From: JAUVKT01 sp942491535
GTDB taxonomy: Bacteria; Bacteroidota; Bacteroidia; Bacteroidales; VadinHA17
Assembly: GCA_942491535.1 (NCBI GenBank)
Contig: CALOBV010000006.1
Location: 186,001-250,000 of the forward strand
Length of the DNA stretch: 64,000 nt
Direction of reading: 5' to 3'
Of the stretch, positions 8,682 to 16,454 are shown one piece after another (the stretch's first letter is position 1; every line of letters begins with the position of its first letter). The position numbers and the translations under genes were made by a program. A model generated the notes under the pieces. It did no database searches and was not told where the DNA came from. It saw only the letters and a list, made by a program, of their open reading frames with translations.

Positions 8682-9512
8682 CTAGTTTCCTCCTACATTC
8701 ATAATCATATATCCATCAAGGCTGTACGATTGGGAATATTTCATATCGATGTCCTTAACAACCATCTTCATAACTAGCTTGCCATCCTCAAAAGACTCCA
8801 TCTCAATCATCATCCCCATACCATTCTGACCTCCGTACCAGACTGGTACGCCGGCCTTCTCCATTTGCTTGCTATCAACCTGATAATTTAAATCATCCGT
8901 AACCCACATGCTCATTGTTGTATTATCTTCAGTATACTGGTATTCTTCACATTTATAGCCAGATATGGTCCTGGTACGACCGGTCTTTTTATACTGTGGT
9001 AATTCTGAGTCACTATACTCATCTTCTTCAATAGCCTCATCTATATCCATTGATGTAATAATTGCTGTTTTCTGACCCTCCTGGGATGTAAGCATAAGAG
9101 CACTCTGATTAACCTGGTCGAAAATCATATTCATAACAGACATACCCGATTGTGCAGCCTCCCCTGTCACAGGTTTTACTTCAATGGCTGCATTTTCTGT
9201 TTCGCTGTTAAAATAGGAATAATAATCAATTACCGATTCTTCTTCACCCTCATCTCCATAAACAGTCATTTCTAATATTATCCTACCAGTAAAGTTGTAG
9301 TTCTGATCATAGGCAGCATCTCCTCCACCCAGTATTCCCATAAGGGTTTTACCCGGATTAGCATTCTCCTTTTTCTCGTCATTCTTTTCATCAGCCGCAG
9401 CCTGAGTGGCCTCCTGTAATTTTTTCTTTAAAAGTTTCCCTACCTGTGCATCCGCTGAAGCCGGAAAAAGAAAAATAATGCATAATGCTATGGGAATAAA
9501 AGTTCTTTTCAT
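8682..9512 (-). CDS. DUF4412 domain-containing secreted protein
   Basis: 276 residues with a Sec signal peptide (MKRTFIPIALCIIFLFPASADA) followed by a Lys/Glu/Ala-rich segment and a DUF4412-like beta-rich domain. The domain has FTGRIILEMTVYGD near the start, and KKTGRTRTISGYKCEEYQY with MSMWVTDDLNY in the middle. These are typical of periplasmic or outer-membrane-associated proteins of Bacteroidota. The biochemical role is unknown. Met-rich and Gln-rich stretches (GGQNGMGMMIEME) are noticeable. It is convergent with the LuxR-type gene and apparently single. Confidence 0.75.
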   Translation of the reverse strand: MKRTFIPIALCIIFLFPASADAQVGKLLKKKLQEATQAAADEKNDEKKENANPGKTLMGILGGGDAAYDQNYNFTGRIILEMTVYGDEGEEESVIDYYSYFNSETENAAIEVKPVTGEAAQSGMSVMNMIFDQVNQSALMLTSQEGQKTAIITSMDIDEAIEEDEYSDSELPQYKKTGRTRTISGYKCEEYQYTEDNTTMSMWVTDDLNYQVDSKQMEKAGVPVWYGGQNGMGMMIEMESFEDGKLVMKMVVKDIDMKYSQSYSLDGYMIMNVGGN

Positions 9513-9617
9513 ATTGTAATTAAATTAAGTTAAGAAGACCAAAGATAATAATAAGAAGTGAAGAGTGGAAGAGTGGGTTGAGGGTTGATGGGTTTTCTTT
9601 ATTTAGGATGAAAAGAA

Positions 9618-10232
9618 TTAGAACACAAGGAATACAACAAGGGGACCTTCTTCAAATTGAAGGCTAAAGAAATCAGCAGTGCATTCATTCAGTGTGCCGG
9701 TCCAAAGATTATTGACAAGTATATTATCGAGTGGATATTTAAGATTACTGGAACTAAGCCTGCTGTTGTTGATAAAAGAAAATATAGAAACTTGTTGACC
9801 GGGAAAGGACTTTATTATATCTCCTGAACTCACCGGTAAAAAGACACCTTTATCTGTGATCATTCTGACTGATACATATTCTGAATATTCAGCAAGCAGA
9901 GAAACATTTCCGAGCGTATGATCTTCCCTGAGTCCTGTTGCTCCAACAATTACGATGTCTGTATATCCTCTTTCCATGCAATATTTCACTGCTTTAGTAA
10001 GATCATTACAATCCTCATCACTATCAGGATAAAGAATACTTGAGTAGCGCGATTTAAGCTCCTCCCTTATTGAGTCCATATCACCAACAATTGCATCTGG
10101 CTCCAGGCCGTGGGCCACCAGGTTCTCAACTGCACCATCACAACAAATTATTATATCAGCATTTTTGAGGTATCCCAGGGGAATATCCGACTCAGGAAAC
10201 CTTCCATTAGCAAGTACTACAATCTTTTCCAT
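9618..10232 (-). CDS. thiN: Thiamine pyrophosphokinase (thiamine diphosphokinase)
   Basis: Transfers pyrophosphate from ATP to thiamine, giving ThDP. 204 residues from ATG 10232; an upstream in-frame ATG at 10250 would add six. Family motifs are DIIICCDGAVENLVAHGLEPDAIVGDMDSI, DCNDLTKAVKYCMERGYTDIVIVGATGLREDHTLGN, and the C-terminal ThDP-binding beta domain (LSSSNLKYPLDN...LWTGTLNECTADFFSLQFEEGPLVVFL). It is the last gene of the operon TPP riboswitch, TonB receptor, PnuC-type transporter, ThiN, and overlaps the transporter gene by 16 bp. The context gives one job: take up thiamine and trap it as ThDP. Confidence 0.93.
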   Translation of the reverse strand: MEKIVVLANGRFPESDIPLGYLKNADIIICCDGAVENLVAHGLEPDAIVGDMDSIREELKSRYSSILYPDSDEDCNDLTKAVKYCMERGYTDIVIVGATGLREDHTLGNVSLLAEYSEYVSVRMITDKGVFLPVSSGDIIKSFPGQQVSIFSFINNSRLSSSNLKYPLDNILVNNLWTGTLNECTADFFSLQFEEGPLVVFLVF

Positions 10233-10920
10233 AAAATTTCCTTTCTCCATTCAATATAACCAACTACAGCCATTAGAGCGTAAACAATAAACAATATAAC
10301 AGTAGGATAAAGGCCCTTGTAAATATATAATCCTATAGAAACAGTATTCACAATAATCCATATATACCAGTGCTCAATTATCTTCCTTGCAAGCATCCAT
10401 GTGGCCGTAATTGAAAGAGCTGTTGTAAAAGCATCCCAGCCAGGTATTGTTGAATCTGTGAACCTCGTTAAAATATACCATATCCCAACAAATAAAAAGC
10501 CTGTTATCAAAGAAAGTACTATAATTTGCCGGTACCTGATATTACTTATTACGATTTCTTTCTCCTCTCTCCCTCTCTCCCTCTCTCCCTCTTCCTTTCT
10601 CCTCTTCTCTTCTTGCCCCCTGCTCCCTGCTTTGTGCTCCGAAGCTGCTCTGCAGCGAAGGAGTGCTCCCTGCTCCCTGCATTTTCAATTTTCTTACCCC
10701 GGCTCCAAATAATCCATCCATAAACACTAATAAAAAGATAATACCATTGCAAGCCCATATCAGCATAAAAGCCTGACTGATAAAATACATAAATATAAAT
10801 AGCTGAGCTTACTATGCCCAGGGGCCAGAGCCAGATATTGCGTTTAATCTCCAGGAATACATAAATAATCCCTGTGATTGCGCCGAATATTTCAATAAAA
10901 TGTTCCTGTAACCAGGACAT
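10217..10920 (-). pseudogene. pnuT: PnuC-family thiamine transporter (PnuT-like), interrupted by a low-complexity insertion
   Basis: The PnuC fold is present in two pieces. The N-terminal half (10920 to about 10691) reads MSWLQEHFIEIFGAITGIIY...QWYYLFISVYGWIIWSRGKK. The C-terminal half (about 10558 to 10217) reads EIVISNIRYRQIIVLSLITG...FTDSTIPGWDAFTTALS and ends IYKGLYPTVILFIVYALMAVVGY. Between them lie about 130 bp of AG-rich repeat, and the two halves differ by a -1 frame. Without the insert the protein would be about 190 residues, normal for PnuC. The operon (TPP riboswitch, TonB receptor, ThiN) indicates thiamine rather than nicotinamide riboside as substrate. If one base was lost in the repetitive tract, the gene would be intact with a charged loop of about 43 residues. 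Confidence 0.85.
10558..10690. repeat. AG-rich low-complexity segment inside pnuC
   Basis: On the minus strand it begins with GCAGGGAGCAGGGAGCA, passes through a non-repetitive core (CTCCTTCGCTGCAGAGCAGC), returns to GCAGGGAGCAGGGGGCA, then becomes an AAGAGAAGAGGA and GAGAGGGAGA ladder. It shares GGGAGCA words with the tract at 3042-3087. It sits exactly in the variable hydrophilic loop between membrane helices of PnuC. No terminal inverted repeats or target duplication can be recognised by eye. Confidence 0.75.
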
Positions 10921-10930
10921 TGTTTATGCT

Positions 10931-13372
10931 TTAAAATGAAAAAGTTATTCTGAGTAAATAATTTATTGGGGCCTGTGGAAAATAGTATGCCCATGTATAT
11001 TCCTGCATGTCTTCGTACCAGTTGCCTCCGTAGGCATTGCTTTCATATAAACTGTTAAACACATTATTTATCATTAACTGGAGACCTATATCACTAAATT
11101 TCTCAAAATTAATCGAATAGTCAAGCCTCAGATTATTAACAAAATAGGGGTCCAATGATCTGTTATCATTCTGTGTGTTATCAAAATATTGCTTCCCAAC
11201 ATATTTACTTATTAAGCTGATATCAAAATCCCTGAAGGGATGGAAGGTGAGTATCCCTGATCCAATTAGTGATGGAGAGTAAGCAATATCAACATCGCCA
11301 TGATTTACTGAAATCTCTTCTTCAGACCAGTCGAAAGTATTATAATTAATTGAATATTCGGTAAAGTTGCGAATCCTGTTTCTGCTAAGAGTAATACTTC
11401 CCGCCCATTCAATTAAATCTGCCGGCTTAATGCCCAGAGATATCTCTATTCCTGCCCTGTAGCTGGCTTCCACATTCGTCATTATCGGGTAACCCACATT
11501 ACTTAACTTTCCGGTAGGTACCAGCTGATCGTCATATAGCATATAGTAAACATTCAGACCTGCAGATACTCGTGAAAGATTCAACTCATATCCTCCTTCA
11601 AAATCATAGAGGGTTTCAGGAAAAGGTTTGGCTGAGCCATCGCCTGCCGCATCTTTATAGTTTGCCCTGGTTGGCTCCTTGTTTGCAACTGCAAATGATA
11701 TATAGAGATCATTATGTGAATTCAATCTATAAAAGATACCTGCTTTGGGATTAAAAAAGTTAAAATTCTCCGATATAAACAAATTCCTCAGGTCGTCATC
11801 ATATCCAGATATATTATATGCTATATTCCTGTATTGCAGATCCCCATAAAGGCTCAACCTGTCGCTCAGCCGATAATTTATTTTGGAATAAAAATTAAAC
11901 TCATCCTTTTGTCCGCCGTTAAAGTACCACTGATGATTCAGCTCTGTAGTACCCGCAAAGCGCATCCACATAAGTCTGCCAAAATGATCTCCCACATACC
12001 TGTTTATTGCTCCACCAAATGAGAGTTCTGCTCGGGTACCCTTATAGTTTAGGTTAAATACTGCTCCATAATAATGGTTGTACATCCACTTCCGTCTGAT
12101 CAGATCCGTTCTATCGAGATAAACATCTTCAAACAAACCATGAATTATCCAATTTGGCAGATTATAATCGGCAAGAAGTTGATCTTCCTTATACTGCTCA
12201 TAATATCCTGATCCCCTTGTGAAATGACCGGCACTTTTAAGATATAGCTTATCGTTAATCTGCCAGTTGTACATAAGGTAATAATGTGTTTGAGAGTAAT
12301 TATCCTTCTGTCCGCTATAATATTGTATTCTGCCATAGATATCGGTATACTTGCCTGCCGGATTATAAGTCCGGTTTGTCTCGAGACTATCTGCCGGCAC
12401 TCCCCACCAGCTAATCCCGGTAACTTCTTCGCCATGAATTATAGTAGCTTTAATAATGCTCTCTTTCAACCTGTATAATCCTGAAATGGCAAACGACCTA
12501 TGCTCAGATCCTGCTCTATCTATATAGCCATTGCTGTTTAATCCGGAAAACCTCATATCCAGCTTTAGCCTTTCTTTTAATAATCCTGTACCAAGCTTTG
12601 CCGATGCCTTAAGGGTATTAAATGATCCCATTGTAGTGCTTATTGTTGCATATGGATCATCCGAAGGATTTTCCATGGTAAGATTGATGCTTCCCCCAAA
12701 GGCACCTGCTCCATTTGTTGATGTTCCCACTCCCCTCTGAACCTGTATCTCCGATACGGATGCTACAATGTCGGGTGTATTTACCCAGAAAACCTGCTGA
12801 GATTCTGAATCATTCAGGGGAATACCATCTATTGTTACATTTATCCTGCTGGCATCAGTACCCCTTATCCTGATACCCGTATATCCAATACCGGCACCAG
12901 CTTCAGAAGTTTCAACAAGTGAAGGTACAAGTGATAAAAGGTAGGGCAGATCCTGACCTGCATTCATTCTTTTCAATTCCTCACTTTTGATCTCTGTAAA
13001 TGCAACAGGTGTGGTTTTCGAAGCCTTTAATCCCCAGACTACTACTTCGTCAGAAATAATTGTTGAAACACTCAGGGAAACAATAATTTCCTTGTCGGAG
13101 TTTACATTAATCTCGCTCTCATTGGTTTCATAACCGATATATGAGACCTTCAGGGTATAAACTCCTTCAAGCACTGAATTAAAAGTAAAACTACCATCCA
13201 GATCCGTATATGCACCGAGGTATGTGTCTGATATTAATACTGTTGCACCGGAAAGAGCCTGCCCGTCTTCATCCTGAACCCTTCCTGAGACCTTCCATTT
13301 TACTTCATCAGTCGAGGCCATAATAATTACACTTAGGAATAATGAAGCAAGTATCAGCAGAGTCTTTTTCAT
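10931..13372 (-). CDS. TonB-dependent outer membrane receptor, thiamine-uptake type
   Basis: 813 residues with a signal peptide (MKKTLLILASLFLSVIIMAS), then a carboxypeptidase-regulatory-like beta domain at about 28-105 (VSGRVQDEDGQALSGATVLI...LKVSYIGYETN). The plug domain is at about 120-235 (RIRGTDASRINVTIDGIPLND, VQRGVGTSTNGAGAFGGSINL), followed by a 22-strand barrel ending in aromatic YLLRITFSF. It would bring thiamine or a precursor across the outer membrane using TonB energy. Substrate assignment rests on the TPP riboswitch upstream (13411-13494) and on the PnuC-type transporter and thiN downstream, an arrangement known in Bacteroidetes (OmrT). Ten bp separate it from pnuC. Confidence 0.9.
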   Translation of the reverse strand: MKKTLLILASLFLSVIIMASTDEVKWKVSGRVQDEDGQALSGATVLISDTYLGAYTDLDGSFTFNSVLEGVYTLKVSYIGYETNESEINVNSDKEIIVSLSVSTIISDEVVVWGLKASKTTPVAFTEIKSEELKRMNAGQDLPYLLSLVPSLVETSEAGAGIGYTGIRIRGTDASRINVTIDGIPLNDSESQQVFWVNTPDIVASVSEIQVQRGVGTSTNGAGAFGGSINLTMENPSDDPYATISTTMGSFNTLKASAKLGTGLLKERLKLDMRFSGLNSNGYIDRAGSEHRSFAISGLYRLKESIIKATIIHGEEVTGISWWGVPADSLETNRTYNPAGKYTDIYGRIQYYSGQKDNYSQTHYYLMYNWQINDKLYLKSAGHFTRGSGYYEQYKEDQLLADYNLPNWIIHGLFEDVYLDRTDLIRRKWMYNHYYGAVFNLNYKGTRAELSFGGAINRYVGDHFGRLMWMRFAGTTELNHQWYFNGGQKDEFNFYSKINYRLSDRLSLYGDLQYRNIAYNISGYDDDLRNLFISENFNFFNPKAGIFYRLNSHNDLYISFAVANKEPTRANYKDAAGDGSAKPFPETLYDFEGGYELNLSRVSAGLNVYYMLYDDQLVPTGKLSNVGYPIMTNVEASYRAGIEISLGIKPADLIEWAGSITLSRNRIRNFTEYSINYNTFDWSEEEISVNHGDVDIAYSPSLIGSGILTFHPFRDFDISLISKYVGKQYFDNTQNDNRSLDPYFVNNLRLDYSINFEKFSDIGLQLMINNVFNSLYESNAYGGNWYEDMQEYTWAYYFPQAPINYLLRITFSF

Positions 13373-13410
13373 CTCAACACAAATAAAATTAATATCAAAT
13401 AGAATGAGGT

Positions 13411-13494
13411 AATCAATATCCCTACGCCGGCATTATCCGGATCAGGTTTTAAGGGTATGATCTCAGCCCGTTTTGAATGAGGCACCCCACCTTC
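13411..13494 (-). promoter_or_regulatory. TPP (THI-box) riboswitch
   Basis: On the minus strand the conserved THI elements follow in order: GGGGTGCC, GGGCTGAGATCATACCC, ACCTGATC, GGATAATGCCGGCG and AGGGA. The order and spacing match the TPP aptamer, about 40 bp upstream of the TonB receptor start. High ThDP should repress the receptor-transporter-thiN operon. No strong T-run terminator follows, so control of translation initiation is more likely than attenuation. Confidence 0.95.
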
Positions 13495-13500
13495 CAACAA

Positions 13501-13508
13501 CAAATGTA
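13501..13508 (-). promoter_or_regulatory. -7 element for the thiamine operon
   Basis: The minus strand reads TACATTTG, a perfect match to the Bacteroidota -7 box TAnnTTTG. A TTTC lies about 21 bp further upstream, near the expected -33 position. The start point would fall at the 5' edge of the TPP aptamer. Confidence 0.6.
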
Positions 13509-13575
13509 GTACCTTTTTCTGAACTTCAGGAAATATCTTTAAAAATGACTGCTCTCAATTAATGAAAGATTTTTT

Positions 13576-13583
13576 TACTTTTG
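13576..13583 (+). promoter_or_regulatory. -7 element for the DUF3052-like gene
   Basis: TACTTTTG matches TAnnTTTG, 23 bp before ATG 13606. No good -33 TTTG is seen. It is divergent from the thiamine-operon promoter. Confidence 0.4.
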
Positions 13584-13605
13584 CCCTGTTAAAACAAATT
13601 AGGCA

Positions 13606-14019
13606 ATGGATAAGCTTCTTACAAAGCTAAATTATAAAGGAGATAGCAGAATCCTGATTATTGAAGGGGAGCTTAGATTTATCAGGACTTTTTCCAGAAC
13701 AACTAATGCTATCAGGATTGATGCAGAGATTGATCCTAAGTTTCTGTATAATTTTATTATAATTTTTGCAGAAACATCAAAGGATGTTGAGAGAATCTTT
13801 CCCGATGCGGTACAGAATCTATATGAAGATGGTATTATCTGGTTTATCTATCCAAAAAATCCTGCCAGTGATGAAGATAGTATATTAACACGTAAAAAGG
13901 GATGGAATTCATGCAAGGATTTAGGGTTTGATGCAGTCAGGCATATCTCCGTTGACGATAATCTGAGTGCTACAAGATTCAGAAACAAAAAGTTTATTAA
14001 ACGCAGGAACAAAGATTAA
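13606..14019 (+). CDS. DUF3052-like small protein
   Basis: 137 residues, soluble. It has an alpha/beta pattern (DSRILIIEGE, FLYNFIIIFAETSKDVERIFPDAVQNLYEDGIIWFIYPKNPASDEDSI). The C-terminal VRHISVDDNLSATRFRNKKFIKRR resembles the DUF3052 ending in which a conserved D(D/N)xxSAxRFR motif closes the domain. The family has no established function; a fold with Rossmann-like strands is suggested by the hydrophobic pattern. It overlaps the convergent aminopeptidase gene by 4 bp and has its own -7 element at 13576. Confidence 0.6.
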   Translation: MDKLLTKLNYKGDSRILIIEGELRFIRTFSRTTNAIRIDAEIDPKFLYNFIIIFAETSKDVERIFPDAVQNLYEDGIIWFIYPKNPASDEDSILTRKKGWNSCKDLGFDAVRHISVDDNLSATRFRNKKFIKRRNKD

Positions 14020-15623
14020 AACAGGCAGCTTTCAGCTTCAATATAAAGAAGTTTTATTTCCGGATCCATATTTATTTCATCAGGCGATCTGCCTGTTTTA
14101 AGTACTATTTCTTTACGACTTTGGTTTAGCCTGACTTTCTCCCTTACAGATCTTCCATCAGTAACAATTTCGAACTCCAGGGGGATATCAAATATATAAT
14201 CGCCCTGATCCTGTTCCAGGATTATTGTTATTTCTTTTTTCCTGTAATTATAATCCCATTCTAATGATAGCTCGGGTAAGACTGGCTGAATGAGCCACTG
14301 TTCAAAAAATTTGCCCAGATCCCTCTTTGAAACTTCTTCCATAGTCTTCTGGAAATCCTTTGTAAGAGCATTCCCGTTTTTAAACCTCTTATAATATGTT
14401 TTTATCCCGGAAACAAATACCTCATCACCTACCTCATCCCTTAGCATATGCAATACCCATGCTCCCTTCTGGTAGGAATTGGTGTTCAAGAGTTTCATTA
14501 AATTTGATACCGTAGTGTCAATCACCGGTAAGGGATTATTTTCAAATGCCCTGATAACCCTGCGACGCGACACTTGCATCAGGCTCTCCATAGTTGATTT
14601 ACCATATTGTTCCTCCATGTAGTAGGCTGTAAAATAGGTTGCAAATCCCTCGCTCAGCCATATATGATGCCAGTCGAGTTCAGTAACAGAATTCCCGAAC
14701 CACTGATGAGCTATCTCGTGCGCCATAAGGCTCTCCATGCTGTTTTTACCAGTTACTGTTTTCTCCGAGTAGAATATACAACCAGCATTTTCCATGCCTC
14801 CGAACATCGTCTTTGATTGCACATTCGCAAGTTTTTCATAAGGATAAGGACCTATAATATTCGAGTAAAACTTTAGAGGTTTAGTTGCTATTGCATAATC
14901 GCTGAACCCAATTTCCTTATTTCCTGGAAACACATAGGTCCATACATCTATCCCTCCGACTGTTTCGACAAGCTGGGTTGAGAATTTTGCAACTCCAATA
15001 ACCATGACCTTGGTAGGTATCGAAATATCCTCCTTCCAGTGAGTTGTCTTTCTGCCATCCTGAGAGGCTGTCTCCTCAACAAGTGCCCCATTACTTACTA
15101 CAATATAATAATCGGGAGCACTTACTTTAAACTCAACCTGTGCTTTATCAGAAGGATGATCAACACAGGGGATCCAGTTTCTGGCTCTGTCGGGCCAGTT
15201 GTCAGAAAAAAATGTTCTCTCTCCGAATTTATTCTTTGAAATTATTAATCCATCTGCCGGAATGCCTCTGTATTTTATCATCAGAATTGATGTTTCCCCC
15301 TCATTTTTCTCTTCGTCAAACCTGACGAACAACCTGTTATTATTGTGTTCCCAGAATACAGGCTTTCCATCAAGAAGTATATCCTCAACAAGCATCCCCT
15401 TATTATTTTTCCCGCGATTAACCAGGTCTAAATTAATTTCAGAGCCTTGTCCCCGATGTAGAATATTTATTAGAGCTTCCCCCCTTATTAAATCGCAACT
15501 ATCTGATAAATAGATACTGAATATGTATTTCGTAACATCAATATTATTGCTTACGGGGTAATTATCTGAGGCAGATAAGGTTATAGAGATAAATACAAAT
15601 AAAAGAGAAATCAGATACTTCAT
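14016..15623 (-). CDS. M1 family zinc aminopeptidase, secreted
   Basis: 535 residues with a signal peptide (MKYLISLLFVFISITLSAS) and the M1 N-terminal beta saddle. The catalytic domain has GGMENAGCIFY (GxMEN substrate-binding motif) and HEIAHQWFGNSVTELDWHHIWLSEGFATYF, which is HExxH followed 18 residues later by the third zinc ligand Glu. The downstream YQKGAWVLHMLRDEVGDE matches the family Tyr region. It lacks the long C-terminal ARM domain of PepN, as do many Bacteroidota homologues. It probably trims peptides in the periplasm or outside the cell. It is monocistronic. Confidence 0.92.
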   Translation of the reverse strand: MKYLISLLFVFISITLSASDNYPVSNNIDVTKYIFSIYLSDSCDLIRGEALINILHRGQGSEINLDLVNRGKNNKGMLVEDILLDGKPVFWEHNNNRLFVRFDEEKNEGETSILMIKYRGIPADGLIISKNKFGERTFFSDNWPDRARNWIPCVDHPSDKAQVEFKVSAPDYYIVVSNGALVEETASQDGRKTTHWKEDISIPTKVMVIGVAKFSTQLVETVGGIDVWTYVFPGNKEIGFSDYAIATKPLKFYSNIIGPYPYEKLANVQSKTMFGGMENAGCIFYSEKTVTGKNSMESLMAHEIAHQWFGNSVTELDWHHIWLSEGFATYFTAYYMEEQYGKSTMESLMQVSRRRVIRAFENNPLPVIDTTVSNLMKLLNTNSYQKGAWVLHMLRDEVGDEVFVSGIKTYYKRFKNGNALTKDFQKTMEEVSKRDLGKFFEQWLIQPVLPELSLEWDYNYRKKEITIILEQDQGDYIFDIPLEFEIVTDGRSVREKVRLNQSRKEIVLKTGRSPDEINMDPEIKLLYIEAESCLF

Positions 15624-15714
15624 AATAAATATGGTGAGTATTAATTGATCAGTTTAGGTAAGGCAAAGTTAATCTTATTGATTATTTATTAAGACCTTAT
15701 CGAAACCTTTTTAC

Positions 15715-15746
15715 TTTGGTCATTCATAGTATATTGATTAGATTTG
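15715..15746 (+). promoter_or_regulatory. Promoter of the DUF4290-murA operon
   Basis: -33 element TTTG (15715-15718), a 20-bp spacer, then -7 element TAGATTTG (15739-15746). This is a near-perfect Bacteroidota sigma-ABfr-type promoter. It leaves a leader of about 75 nt before ATG 15828. Confidence 0.7.
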
Positions 15747-15827
15747 CACTGAACTTATCTGATATGATTTTATATTCTCCCTAATCAGCAGCACAGGTTT
15801 GACCTTATACATAATAATTAATTAGAA

Positions 15828-16454
15828 ATGAATCACGACTATAATACTCAAAGAAAAAGGATGGCTCTGCCCGAATATGGTAGAAATGTTCAGAAGATGA
15901 TCGATTATATTAAAACAATCGAAGACAGGGATGAGAGAAACAGGGCAGCCAGAACAATTATTCAGATTATGGGGAATTTAAACCCCCATCTGCGTGATTA
16001 CGGAGATATTAAGCATAAATTATGGGATCATATTACTATTATTTCTCAGTTTGAGCTCGACATCGATGCTCCATACCCACCACCTGAAAAAGAAAAATTA
16101 AACGAGAAGCCTCAGAAAGTTGAGTATAAGCATGGAGAGGTTAAATTTCTTCACTACGGGAGGGTAGTAGAAATGATGATTGAGGTAGCTGTTGATATGG
16201 AAGAAGGAGAGAAAAGGGATTTTCTTGTTCTTCTAATTGCAAACCAGATGAAGAAATCAGCAGCAGGATGGAACAGGGGAATAGTATCAGATGAAATAAT
16301 CTTTAAAGATATTGTTGATCTCTCAAATAAGAAGTTAATGATACCTGAGGGAACAAGGCTTATGGATGTTAAAGAACTGATAGGTCCAAAAAAGAGAAAG
16401 CCAACAAAACAGGGCGGAAAACCACCCAAGAAAAAATATCATAGCAGACACTAA
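15828..16454 (+). CDS. DUF4290 domain-containing protein
   Basis: 208 residues, soluble and charged, with the DUF4290 pattern YNTQRKRMALPEYGRNVQKMI near the start and HKLWDHITIISQFELDIDAPYP in the middle. The C terminus is strongly basic (KKRKPTKQGGKPPKKKYHSRH), which may bind nucleic acid or a membrane. The family is nearly confined to Bacteroidota and lies next to murA, as here, where its stop codon overlaps the murA start by one base. A role linked to envelope growth is inferred only from that coupling. Confidence 0.85.
   Translation: MNHDYNTQRKRMALPEYGRNVQKMIDYIKTIEDRDERNRAARTIIQIMGNLNPHLRDYGDIKHKLWDHITIISQFELDIDAPYPPPEKEKLNEKPQKVEYKHGEVKFLHYGRVVEMMIEVAVDMEEGEKRDFLVLLIANQMKKSAAGWNRGIVSDEIIFKDIVDLSNKKLMIPEGTRLMDVKELIGPKKRKPTKQGGKPPKKKYHSRH

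Noticed and set aside
10549..10790. Two minus-strand frames ending in Lys/Arg/Glu/Gly-rich peptides
   Set aside because: These are the pnuC N-terminal half running into the repeat in wrong frames. They are not separate genes.
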